From NCBI RefSeq assembly GCF_001632365.1, contig NW_024468536.1, forward strand, positions 310,001 to 374,000: 64,000 nt of DNA, written 5' to 3'. The notes beneath the pieces were generated by a model. It saw nothing but the letters and a program-made list of their open reading frames with translations. It was not told where the DNA came from and did no database searches. The position numbers and the translations under genes were made by a program. This document shows, piece after piece, positions 21,092 to 32,913 of the stretch. Position 1 is the first letter of the stretch, and each line of letters begins with the position of its first letter. This stretch comes from Laetiporus sulphureus 93-53. Lineage: Eukaryota; Basidiomycota; Agaricomycetes; Polyporales; Laetiporaceae.

Positions 21092-23554
21092 CAAGAGTGG
21101 ACACTAGCCTGGCTGAGCCTGGATAGGAAATTTTCCCATTTCCCATGTCCCGGCTGAGCCTGGTAGGAAAATTTCCTATCTTCTAGCTGAGCCTGATGGG
21201 AAAATTTTCCATGAACATCTACTTTTCTTTTCATATTGTATTGCTTAATATGATGCCTAAACAATGAGCCTGAGCATGAGCCTGCAAGTGAGCCTGAGAT
21301 AATTATGTAAGCCTGAGGTAATTATATGAGCCTGAGCATAAATCAGTTCAATCCACATTCATATGTTTCTGTCTCCATTAACCAGACAGATCTTTATAAT
21401 TTCAAGCAATGTCATCAATACTCTATAGAGTGACAGTCCATGTCCCAGCCCTGCAGATTTAGTAAAAAGAGATGAAAAATAATGGATTTTCTTTTACTTT
21501 CTTCTGCTGCAACATCCTATTATTTTCTGAGCCAATTATGGCTGTTTCATGCAAATTTTTGATCAGAACAGGTGCAGAACGTGCCTTTTCTAAGCTTTTC
21601 TGAAAAACATTTCTTTAATGAGAAAGGCTGATTATTCAATTAAATTCTAACACCTTTTCTGCAACAGAATCAGTACTTTCTTTGCTGTGATTCAGGCTTG
21701 CTCAGTTGTAAGTATGATATGGCTTATTGTAGGCTCATGTTCAGGCTCACAGTCTTATGTCAGGCTCATAGTTTCATATCAGGCTCACTTTTGGGCTCAT
21801 TTTCAGGCTCACTTTTGGGCTCACACTGTCACAGCACACTAAATACTTACTGATATAGTTGAGGTCAAGTGCTGGTGTAGATACAAATGCTAGAGTGGCT
21901 GATTAAGCCTAAGTGTATTGTCATGGTGGATGAAGAAGAATAAGACTGAGGTTCATCTCCCACCCACCCTAGTCCTTGTATATATGATTGCTATGCTACT
22001 GTATAGTAGTTACCTAAGCGAGTCACACACTGGCTACTGGTCCATGCTGCAATCATACAACTTGTTCTAACTGCCATGATAGGCTGCCTAAATATAACCG
22101 GTGATAACGGAACTCTGGCTAAGCACGCAATATGGCAACATGGTGATTGCATCATATAGTGTCAGTGCAGCATTGTGCCACTTAGTCCGCTGACTACACA
22201 TCTTTGTGTCAGTGCTGAGGAGTCTGAAGATCACATGATATAGCTGAGGATTGCCTGAGATCACATGACTGTGTGTTTGGATAGGTTTAGCTCGAGTCTA
22301 TTATACTTGAGTGGAGTTGGCGCAGCAGCACCGGTTCCAAATAACATTGCTGCATAGGGTTATATGTAGTGATACAAAGGAGTACATGTAAACTAAGGAA
22401 GCCGGTGAAGCAAGGAAGATGATGAACATCACCTAGACATTACCATCAGATGATGCGAGAAGGCGAGTAATGATTGCGGTACAGTGAGGTCCACAAGGTG
22501 CTTCTGCCAATCACCATGACCTGAGCAGGTTCAGAGCCATGGGAGCGGCATGATCATCATCGAAGGTGAGACAGAGGCAGATGTCATTGATGAAAGAGCG
22601 TACTCTGCAGCAGCAGAGTTTAGGGTGGCAACGCGAGAGGGGGTCCCAAACAGCTGTAAATGGTGCAAAGGCGTATCCCCGTTCAGAATTGAGGTGGAAC
22701 TTAGGCATTCAATACAGGACTTCCGATAGCCGCAAAGACAAAATTCGAAGTGATAATGTTATGATCTTGACCAGTGATTGTTGATCGATCAACCAGTCAG
22801 TGGAATCCATCCGAGGAGGATCTGATGACAAATACGGCTGCAGTTGCTTATTTAATAATAACAATCTGATAGTGGTGACTTGACTCTTCATGTAGCCAGT
22901 CCTGTTCTCAATTAGTTATTAAAGACAGACATCAACAAGAGTGACTTGCAGCAAGCTCAGGGCTCAGGCCATGCTTGTGATTCTGGCAAGCCTGAGCCTG
23001 CTGAAGCTAAGCTCAAGCCTGGGCTTTCAAGCTAAGCCAGGCCATGGACATCACTATGCACATGTAAATAGCAGAGGTTGTGGCTTATGAAGATTGAGCT
23101 GGACTTAGCCATGTTATCTAAAGTCATTTATTATGATTGAGCATGCCATGCTAGCTTAGATCTAAGACAGATGCATAGAGCAGTAGGCTCATGATTAGGC
23201 TGACAGTTCTGCATTATGTTCACCTCCAGACTCATGCTTATAGTTCTATAGGATAATCTCATTTTCAGGCTCACACTTAGACACATCAGGCTCATACTTA
23301 GACTCATGCACAAGCTCACTGTCAGACTCATGCTAGTTCTACATCAGGCTCACTTTCAGGCTCGTAGTTTATGTCAGGCTCACTGCAAGACACATTTTTA
23401 TCTTCAATTTAAAGATGGTCATTTTAGACACCATATAAGCCATAGAATATGTAAAAAAAAAAGAGTAGATGTTCATGGGAAATTTTCCCACCAGGCTCAG
23501 CCGAGACATGGGAAAAGTTCCTATCCAGGCTCAGCTGGGCTAATGTCCACCCCT
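21092..23554. mobile_element. Non-autonomous hAT-like DNA transposon (2.46 kb)
   Basis: Termini CAAGAGTGGACACTAGCC and its inverted counterpart AGGGGTGGACATTAGCC, with homology continuing for about 90 bases. An 8-9 bp target duplication (TGGTCGAAG) is as expected for hAT. No transposase ORF. Both ends carry many copies of GAGCCTGA or its inverse TCAGGCTC, direct on the inner left side and inverted further in, mirrored on the right. The central part (about 21830-22920) lacks these repeats and may be a second insertion. Confidence 0.8.
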
Positions 23555-24838
23555 GGTCGAAGAGGATTGTTGCACGAAAGAGGGCGGGGGGTTGGTGAAC
23601 GGCGACAGAGACGTTGCGACTATCAGAAAGACCGACACCTATAAGATTCCTGCCACATGATTAGATTTCCATAGAGCAAGCTGTAGAAAGAATGATACTG
23701 TGCGTGCTGGTGATGCATCCAAGGCACTGCTTGTGCGTGTTAGAAGATCATAAAGTATGAATAACCTCGGTATCTCAACAGACGATGTCTTTCAAACGCA
23801 GGGCCTATCTGCAGGTCAACAACGTGCAAGTAATGATGATTACTCATTTTGACTGCAGCCGATGATACTCTGACTAAACGTCACCACGATGATCTGAACA
23901 GCCTGGAAGCTGTCTGTCTTGGATGCTGGAAGATTTTAGGTTTCGTTGTTCCGTACTGGAAGGCAGGCAGATGAACAACCCCATCGTGAACAAACGACGA
24001 AATGAAAGTGAAAGACCTCCGCGATATATGTTATACGGGCGTATCAGTGACAGGAGCCTCTTCAGATAGCCACAAGTATCTATACGTACCTATCGATGCA
24101 CGCTTTTGCTCTGTATGAGAATTGAGTAAAAATGTGAGAGTACCATTGTGACGCTAGCTTGATGAATATAGGACGTGCAGCGTTCAAGCTGCGCGTGCTG
24201 GGGATCGAGATTATAGGGGCCTATAGACAGCTCGATATTCAAGCATGAGAACAGATCGAGACTCAACGGCAAGGTGTGAAGCATGTGATGACACACGAGA
24301 CCAGCTCCTCACGAGCACCAGTCTGCATCTATTGATAGCACATCGATGTAAAGCTTCCTCCGATGCGGAATTCGTGGCATAAGCAACCGTCCTCTGTATG
24401 GAGAGTGAACCGTCCCAACTTCAGTTCATCTAAAAATTAAGTCTCGAGCGGCGAATGCAAAATACAGTCCGAAGTGGGGTTGATAGTAGTCTCCATCTTT
24501 CGCAATACAGTATAAACAGACACCAATAGCCAGAACCTTCGGTTCCATTCTTCCTGGCCTTCATCTGTATAATCATCTGTGAGATTTGCTCTGATAGTGC
24601 CTTAATGTTACACGGGAATGTTTTCAGTGTCTGAAATTGAGTTCGATAGACATGCGAAAGATCCTTTACCGGCTTTTTTACTTACTTGACCTATGACGGG
24701 CACTGGATCAGAAATAATTTCATCTCCCGCTAAATTGTGAGCCCTAGCGATAGCAATGGTTGCCATCGACTTCATCGCTATCAGCGACGTATGTCTCGTA
24801 TATAGACCAGTTAAGTGCTCATAGAGCATAAAAGAGGT

Positions 24839-25060
24839 TCAGTGTAGAAGTAGACAGCCCGAGCCGTAGTTGACATCGATGAACACTTCACTGTTTGCGT
24901 ATTTGTCAGAATCATTTATAAACGATGCGATGGGGCTCAAAACGTGAGAGACATACCTCTTGGGATGAGATGCAAAGTCTTGCAGTTTTTGGGCAGGTTC
25001 ATAAGAATACCTTATCACTTGTCGCTGCCAGTGCGTTGGAGGCTGATAGCTATCAAACAC
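24839..25060 (-). pseudogene. Cytochrome P450 fragment, copy B
   Basis: Encodes a block like DSYQPPTHW..LQDFASHPKRY, matching P450 exon 3 and the remnant at 7895-8218. More degraded than the copy A remnant; no conserved catalytic motif. Confidence 0.5.
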
Positions 25061-25501
25061 GGCCCTGGTTGGCAGGGCTATTCAGAACCACTTTTGTCTA
25101 GGCCACTAATTCTTCATACCGCATAAGATGAGTCTGCGGCTCGGCCGCTTCAACCTGAAGATCAGAATGTTTTGGCCAAAGTAAGGGGTCTCTTCCATTA
25201 TGCACGCTTCATTTATCAGTATACATTGTGGTCGACCCAGGTTTGTAAGGCTGAATTTATCCAGCAGCTGTCATGCAGTGAGTGCAGAACTCAACTTCAA
25301 CTTGATGATCATACATTCCGAGAGAGGCTTGCGTAGTATGTACATCACATCTTCTGTCATTCATTGAGCAGAAAATTGGCCCCAAATGCTCACCTTAGTC
25401 TCCGCTTTGCGAAAATGTCCTGCTGACACTTGAGTAGAACACGATGTGCACTTCGTATGATGGCAAGTTGCTTGAGGCAGTAGCCAGCATCTGTAATCAT
25501 G

Positions 25502-26803
25502 CTTTGAAGCAGTGAGAGACAAGTGAGAGCATGAGGAGTACGATGGCGTAATTAATGTACAGCATGAGGTGTGGAGAAAAACCATGATCGAAATGAGAAG
25601 GCATCTTCAACTGGCCATCGTAATCTATATACTCGAAGCCATTAGGATATCAGAAAGTACCGACCCAGTCATCGTGATCCTCTCACTCAGGTAGGCATAA
25701 AAACCTCTACTATCATCTATAAACGGCCCAACAGGAAATGTGACCACATTTGTAGCAGTTTTGTGTACCGCATAGCATTTGACAATCATCTGCAATTTGA
25801 ACAGCGTGAACTTCGGGACTATAGCACGGGGCACGGACCGTGACGGTGTACGCGCTAGGCCGAACGCTTGCTTACTAAGCAGGCGGACAGCGCTCACCTA
25901 AAGGCGTCTCTTCTCTCCGCCACCACCTCGCTATTTGCTCGCTTTCGAGATTTCTCACCTCACTTCCCGTCCGTAATCTGTGCCTTAGGTAACTTCCTGA
26001 ACACAGAATGACTGAAGGCTGCAGATCCGGACCCCGAGCACCTGTCTCGTGCGGATGCCGATGTGCGCGCACCCGGCCGAATCCTCTCCCCCCACACTCT
26101 GTCGTCGTACATTACGCTTCACATATTACACTCCTCCTTCCTCTGGAGGCGTCCGCAGCCGTTAGAAGCTCTCTAACGTGCTATCATAGAGAATACTGCG
26201 TAGCCTATAGTACGTGTTGTCTAATCGTGACTGAAAGATTACAGCAAAAAGCTGCAATACGCTATCTCACCGAAGGGTGAAAAATTAGACATAAACAATG
26301 TAGTACCGTAAAGCTTATTCATGATATGTGATCTAGATTATCTTTCCACTTCACCATAAAACGGAAAGGGTTCCTGTGCAATGACTCCATTCATCGCGTC
26401 TCGGACCATAAAACTACAGTATGTAAGGGGCATCCACTTGGCATTAAGCGCCAATATGGCGTCACGAAGCGGTATTTTTTCTGAGCCCGTTCCGCAAGAA
26501 TCTAAGTTCGTACCTTGCCCCAGCCATCGCAAGCGTTTCCCGGAAGCACTTCACGTATCTCATGAATGGCGGCTGTGACAAGTCTCGCTATACAAAACAG
26601 GTGGCATTCAAGACCGCGGCCACCTTTCTGCGACGATTCCCGTATTCGTGTTTATTAAGAGCCTATCATAACAATCATATCTGCTCGTAAGGTACTCACG
26701 AACGCTAGCAAACCTAATAGATGCCCTAACATGATGGACCTGATAGAAAGCTCTCTGTAAAATTCGGACCCTGCAAGTGCGCGGCGATCCCAATTGATCC
26801 TTG
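25502..26803. other. Intergenic, no supportable gene
   Basis: Only short frames without recognisable motifs or splice logic. The first part follows the end of duplication copy B and the last part is the presumed 3' flank of the aquaporin gene. Confidence 0.6.
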
Positions 26804-28255
26804 TCACTTCGGCAACGGGCTGCCTTTCGACGATCCATCATCGTTTTCGATGGATTCGACAATGACGGTCTGATGCGCCTTCTCGGCAGCGGCAAGCTCG
26901 AGATACGCCGACGTCACAGCTGCAATGAACGTCCCGTCAGTCTACTGATATGCAATTAACGAGACGGCGGAGGGCTCACTTCGATTGGAATCGTTGAAGA
27001 TGCACTCGTAGAACAGGCCCGCGAGTAAAGTCGCAGGGATGTTCGTGAGTGCGGCGATAGCCGCGTACCTGCTCCCGGATGCTTTCAGACCCCAAAGTGT
27101 GAGAACTGCAAGGCGGCCGCCGATGTCACGCGCTGAGTTTGCCGCCAGGCCTGGTGGTGAATAGCCCCAGATCACGACAGCGCTGGAATAGGATCAAGTG
27201 TCGGAGACGCAGAAGAATGAAACGGACATGAGCCGGCGTCAGAGGCGGCGAATAAGAGGAGACGCACTAGGTCAAGGCGATGATCCATGGCGCCATGACG
27301 GGCGGCGAGAACGCGTTGGTGGGTTCGATGGCGCCGAAGATAACCAGAGCGAGAACGAAGTCCTGTGTGAGAAGCGCAATCTATGAGTGGGAATGCAGGC
27401 TTTCTCGGAAGCGACTTACGCAGACGAACTCGTTGAAGACGACGTATCCGAGATTTTCATTAGTAACGTAAAGCCCGAAGATGCCTGCTGGCCCTTGGAC
27501 AGTGAACATGACTGCATCGTATACGCCCTTCTCAACCAATACTGCAGTTGCTTCCTGAGAGTTCCCATGACTACGATGAGCTAAGGTCACTCGGAGATTC
27601 GAAAAACTGAGTGCTGACCTCAATTAAGTTGTGATATTGTACGTAGATTACCAGGCAGGCGATGTAGGCTCCGACAATCTGTGCCACAATCAGCCTGCAC
27701 GCTAGTCAGTCTTTCTGCTCCCAATGTGCTGACGTGCAATCCATACCTAAGAGCCCTCGTAGGCGAGCATTTTCCTGCGATCATGGCACAGATCGTGAAT
27801 GCTGGATTCGCGTGGCCATGCGATGTGGTCTGACGCAGCTCTCAGTCGATAACAGTAAAGGCAACAGCGGATGAAGTGACTCACAAGGCAGATGGTGAGA
27901 GCCATTACGATACCGACAGCATATGCGATACCGACTTGCAATACACCTGCATACTTTGAATGGACGCTGATTAGATTTTGCAAGGAGATAACTCACTGCT
28001 GAGATTCAAGCCAAGTATATTTCCCAAGACATATCCAGCTGTTGAACCTGTACCAGCAAACGTGTAGAAGAAAGTAGCCGTCTGTTCGCGGACTCATCAG
28101 GTGACCGAAAACAGGTCATGAAGACTGCACTTTACCGCTTCAGCCACGAACTCGACGACCCACCGTCCGCGACCGCGCCTGATTTTCTCCCAACGGGTCA
28201 ACCAAGCGGGTCGCGGGCTGAACTCAGATAAGTAAACAGTATGGTCAGCCGACAT
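26804..28255 (-). CDS. Aquaporin/aquaglyceroporin (MIP family), NSA-type
   Basis: Nine exons splice to 324 codons, all GT-AG and in phase: 28255-28136, 28081-27997, 27946-27885, 27829-27747, 27694-27619, 27554-27420, 27362-27268, 27182-26980, 26919-26804. The first channel half carries GHANPAFT (canonical NPA). The second carries WGYSPPGLAANSARDIGG, where the second NPA is NSA. Six hydrophobic segments are seen: FVAEATATFFYTF, VLQVGIAYAVGIVMAL, LIVAQIVGAYIACL, the FTVQGPAGIFGLY loop and following helix, VLALVIFGAIEP, and YAAIAALTNIPATLLAGLF. Predicted channel for water or small neutral solutes in plasma or internal membranes. The C-terminal tail is acidic, ending GSSKGSPLPK. NSA second motifs occur in several basidiomycete MIPs; selectivity is not deducible here. 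Confidence 0.92.
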
Positions 28256-31211
28256 GTTGGTTCAAACTCGTGCAAGTGAAGTGCGAGTGGCACTGCAGTG
28301 TCCAAGAAGAGCGGAGGGAGGCAAGGCCTGCAAGGACACAGAAGCGACCACGAGCAGTTTTATAGCCGCAGAGCGCTCAAATGTCGTCTTCGCCTGGGAC
28401 TGTGGATCTGGTGGCGTCCCTAGCCTTTCAGCCGAAGAGGACGAGCCTTACGCGGGTAGCACGGGGATATTCAAGTGATCGGGTGCACTGGCCAGGAGTG
28501 CGATGCAATAGCGAGTCCGACCTCGCAAAGAGACAAATTCCGTGTCCCAGCTGTGTTTGCAGCATGGTTCCTGGGCTAGGCAGTGACAGGTGAGCAACGC
28601 AGCAGAGCTATCGCCTCCCATGTGAGCGTCCTCCCGTCACATGGACATGGAAGCATGATGCATGAGTTCAAGCGGCAATCTAGCATCACGGAATCGGAAG
28701 TGAGAACGCCCCTGTCGGCTTGGACCAAGATTCCGACGTAGAGAACCATGCAGTTTTGCAGATGCTGTGGGATCCGCCAGCCGGCGTCCTACATGGTGCG
28801 GAGAAGGAGTCGAGCACAGCATTGATCTGCGACTGTCCTGCATTGCGTCGTGTCTCAGCATCGTAAAACTACCAAATTGACGAGCCAAGAACGTTCCCTT
28901 AGTTTCAACAGCATTAAATAAGTGGTTGTAGCCTGCAGGATGATAATTCATTTGTTGTTGTTCCGGTCAAGAATGTCGGAGGATGATCGGAATGTTTTGA
29001 TCGTGAAGCGACACTAGAGACATGGAGGTATTTTCGAGCGTGCTGTATGCTGTGACAAATGTTAATTAGATAGTCAACCTTCAACAATAATAAGTGGACG
29101 TTACATGTGCCGCCGCAAATCTAGAATATGATAGCCACAATGAAACTGTGGTATATTACAAACCATAGTTTGGGAGTATTATACTTCCCATAAGAAATTC
29201 AACATAACGGATTGGCGGGGGGTTGACATTTATATTTTCATATTTGTGACTACGCGCACAGCAAAGAAATGACCCTTTCCCGACACAAGAAAGGCATTAG
29301 ATCTGAATTGATAATTTAAGCCTTTCTCATCAAGTAGTTGGATTTGTAAGAAAGCTTTGTAAAAGGCATATTTCATGCCTTCTCTCCCCGTTGATAGGCT
29401 CTACAGTGCCTTTACATACTCAGGAAATGTCAAACTGTACATAGCACTAAGCACTTGAATAAAGGTATGAGAAATATCTCACTTTCTCTCACCTTTCTTA
29501 TGTAGAGAAAGGGTGTTTTCTTTGCAGTGGCGCATTCTGCGAAGTTTGAATTTGGCCTGTAGGATTTTGCACAATCCCATGTATGGTCTCAAATGTTAAT
29601 TTTACTAGACAAATTGCGACCAACACAAATAATGAACTAGAATCTAATTATTATTTGCTAAGCATATTACATGCTTGAAAATGGCACCATGTCTCCCGTG
29701 CGACGAATGGCGATGCAGATCAAGCGAGTATCTCGGCAGACATGATTGTGAATGCCGACTGATTTCTTCGACATGCGAGACAAACATTTGCAACCATGGC
29801 ATTTCATGTTGAAAATGTTTCACTTTGGCTGTGAATGTGCACTATTTGCCGTTTAAATGCTAAATTGGCAAAGCTTTGCCACAAATGTAAGACATCAGCC
29901 GACATTCCCACATGATTTTCCACATTTATAAATTGCGTCATGTCTGCCGTGTATGCGCGTCACAACAGAAAATGCTCCTCTCTACACAGCTGATCGTGTT
30001 CATAATATCTAACCAAATCATCGACGGTCGTCCAGCAATTCACGCGCGATTTTCTCTCAAAGACATCGCAACTGAGCCATTGATTTCAGCGCGGTAGCAT
30101 CATTCAACGTCTTCAACTGCCTTTTACAATTCTCTGTCTCTTACTTCCAATTAGGCGTGTACTCCTTCAGAGTCGTACGGTTTCCAGGGAACAAACGGAC
30201 TGATTCAATGCATCTCTGGTCCAACACATATCGACAGCACAGATTGACCGTTGCAGCTAGCCAACCTCCCGAACAACTTCCATACCGTGCTCTGAATTGA
30301 CAACCAGTATATCCTAAGGACAGCTTAAGGGTCCACAAGAGACGCGTCACGTCAGATCAGGTACATAATGCCGTGGGCTTTGAGTTTGCATGATTAAGCA
30401 CTCTTGGCAAACTTTCTGCGACAAGCTCCAGGTGAAATAAAAGGACGAATTTGCGATGCATCAGAAAGTCAGTCTGCTTGGTAGTCATCATCGGATGTTC
30501 TCGGCGAGATCACGAGCACGAAACGTGAGATGGGTCTTGAGTTGTTCACAGATGCGAGCCAACCGACTGCATTGTGGCATAGTTGCCTAAGAGACTAATT
30601 GGCCAACCGGAAGATTGTTGCGAATGAGACACGGTGAACACTAGTCATCTTATACGAGGTCCTTCTATCAGAGTAAGATCATAGTAAGATCATAGTAACA
30701 ACAGGACTGTCAACGTGGAAGTGCAAAGTATTCGTCAGAGTTGCCAGTGGTGGCTCTCATCCGACGCGGACCACCACTTAACGAACGGCAAACGCCGAGT
30801 TGTTATTGGGCGCCAAAGAGCCCAGATGAGAAAATCTAGAGGGACTTTCGTATTTGACGAATCTTGTACCTCACCATGCAAACGAACTGCAAGAGTTCAC
30901 GTTCAATATTCAATGTTCAAGATCTTATGAGCCAGCGTACTGGTCATACGTTCTTTTACAATCTGCTACCACGGCACATGCCGAGCCATCATCACTAGGC
31001 GCTAAACGTAGCACGTAACACATGTTCACCAGTTCTTCTGCTCGCCCTCCCAGATTCTCAGCCACTTGTGCAGTCGATATTTTGCCATTTCACGAGAGAT
31101 AGAGGGGCGGGTTATTTGCTCACGAATATTTCTCGACAGATCTCTCCAGGTCGCCCGCTTAATTCTAACTAGTCGGCTATCTGCTTTACTACAACTCCCT
31201 AACGACGTATC
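28256..31211. other. Intergenic, AT-rich, with one MITE
   Basis: No gene supported over nearly 3 kb apart from the MITE at 29734-29951. The stretch 29090-29700 is AT-rich with scattered AAAGGCAT motifs and looks like old transposon debris, but no termini could be paired. Confidence 0.55.
29734..29951. mobile_element. MITE, family 1 copy 3 (internally deleted)
   Basis: CGGCAGACATGATT at the left and CGTCATGTCTGCCGTG at the right. The central block CCATGGCATTTCATG and the right arm match copies at 17088 and 17500. The left arm is shorter by about 30 bases. Confidence 0.75.
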
Positions 31212-32913
31212 ATGCCTTCCACGGAGAACAGCTGGGCCGCATTAGACTCTCCACGACTAACTAATGTGGCCGAGGACGTGCAGTACGCAAGTCCCGGGCG
31301 CGCGAGTCCCTATTACCATGCAGCGTTGTCCGGGTCCACCGCGACGTTCAAGGCTGCAGCGAGCTCCAGCAGCCTGGCTAGCGCATCAGGGTCGGGTTCG
31401 TCCTCGTCCGCTCATCGCGCGCCGGTAGGGCCGCGGAGCCAGTCCAATCTGGTGCGCTCGTCAACCTCGCGGTCTGCGAGCGAGGCGGGAGGGAGCATAT
31501 TCAACGGGAGGAGCACGCCAAATCTGCGGGCACAGGACGAGTCGCCGACCCCGGTGAAGAGCAAGGAGAAGGCAGTGAACGGGGACGGAAGCGCAGCTGG
31601 GGAGGAGAAGCGGGAACGCAGTGAGAAACATAGGGACAGACATAGGGAGAGGGAAAGGAATGGTAAGGCTGCCAAGGTGGCGGCGGCGGCACCCGCTGGT
31701 CCTCCCGCACCTCGGATACGAAATACGCCTCATCTCCCACACGCAAAGGACGTCGAGGCTGCGCCAGCGACGCTCATGTACTGGAGTCGTGCCCCCGTCT
31801 ACGGCGTGCTCCCAGAACACGGCGTGCGCGCACACAGCGTGACGCTCGTCGACAGCGTCGCCTGGCTCTTCGGCGGGTGCGACGAGCGCGGCTGCTGGCG
31901 AGACGTCTATCTATTCAACACCGGTGCGTGTCCGCCTGCTGCATTCGCGGAGTTTCACTGACGAGTGCACCCGTGAAGTACAGAAACGATGCAGTGGTCG
32001 CACCCAGACATGCTCGGCGACGTTCCGCCGCCATGCCGTGCACACACCGCGACGCTCGCCGACCGGCGAATCGTAGTGTTCGGAGGTGGAGAGGGGCCGG
32101 TATACTACAGCGACGTCTACGTGCTCGATACAGTGACCCGGCGCTGGTCTCGCCCGGTGTTCCCTGAAGATGCACCGGTGCCTCCGCCAAGAAGGGCGCA
32201 TACAGCCGTGCTCTACCAAAGCAAGATTTGGGTATTCGGAGGAGGAAACGGGATGGAGGCGCTCAACGATGTGTGGACGCTGGACGTGAGCGGGCCGACG
32301 GAGCGGATGCGATGGGAGCAGGTGGAGACGCGGGGGAAACGACCTGCTGCCCGAGGCTATCACACGGCGAATCTAGTAGGGAACGTGATGGTGGTCGTCG
32401 GCGGGAGTGATGGAAGGGAGTGTTTCCAGGATGTGTGGTGCTTGGACCTTGGTGCGTGTCTATTCGTTGCGATTTTGCGCGATGTGGCCTGATGTTGGTG
32501 GCAGACTCGTTGCAATGGAGCCAAGTAAGGCTCGAGATGACCCATCGACGGCTGTCGCATACCGCCACGCAGGTCGGGTCTTATCTTTTCATCATGGGCG
32601 GACATGACGGGAACCAATATACATCGGAACTACTCCTATTCAACCTCGGTATGTCTCCCACCCATGGTGCCATTGCCACAATACATCTCAATTCTTCCCC
32701 CATCACATAGTTTCGCTGACCTTCGAGCCACGGCCGACCGCTGGCAAACCGCCATCGCCGCGCGGGTATCATGTTTCTTTCCTCGCTGACAGCCGGCTGT
32801 TCGTCATTGGCGGGTTCAACGGAAGCGACGTGTACGACGACGTGCACATCCTTGATCTCGCCGGCGCGGCGTACCTCCCGCAGGTGACGAGCTTCAAGAT
32901 AGAGGTTCCGTAG
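31212..32913 (+). CDS. Kelch-repeat protein with disordered N terminus
   Basis: Four exons (31212-31923, 31984-32451, 32505-32648, 32711-32913), GT-AG and in phase, 508 codons. Residues 1-165 are Ser/Ala-rich, then a charged KRERSEKHRDRHRERER stretch, suggesting a flexible regulatory tail. Residues from about 185 form six kelch blades, each with an R-x-H-(S/T) strand and a GG doublet: WLFGGCDERG, VVFGGGEGP, WVFGGGNGM, VVVGGSDGR, LFIMGGHDG, FVIGGFNGS. Six blades can close a beta-propeller. Kelch propellers of this kind serve as protein-binding scaffolds in polarity, signalling or ubiquitin ligases; the partner is unknown. No BTB or F-box domain is present. Confidence 0.9.

Larger units (their letters stand above)
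17757..25501. repeat. Segmental duplication, copy B
   Basis: Same order of landmarks as 731-8617, minus the LINE and plus a hAT-like insertion at 21092-23554. Non-genic stretches (17757-18643, 20708-21091, 23563-24838, 25061-25501) show only degraded similarity to copy A and no gene. Confidence 0.85.

Noticed and set aside
29090..29700. Named transposon in AT-rich DNA
   Set aside because: No paired termini or target duplication found.
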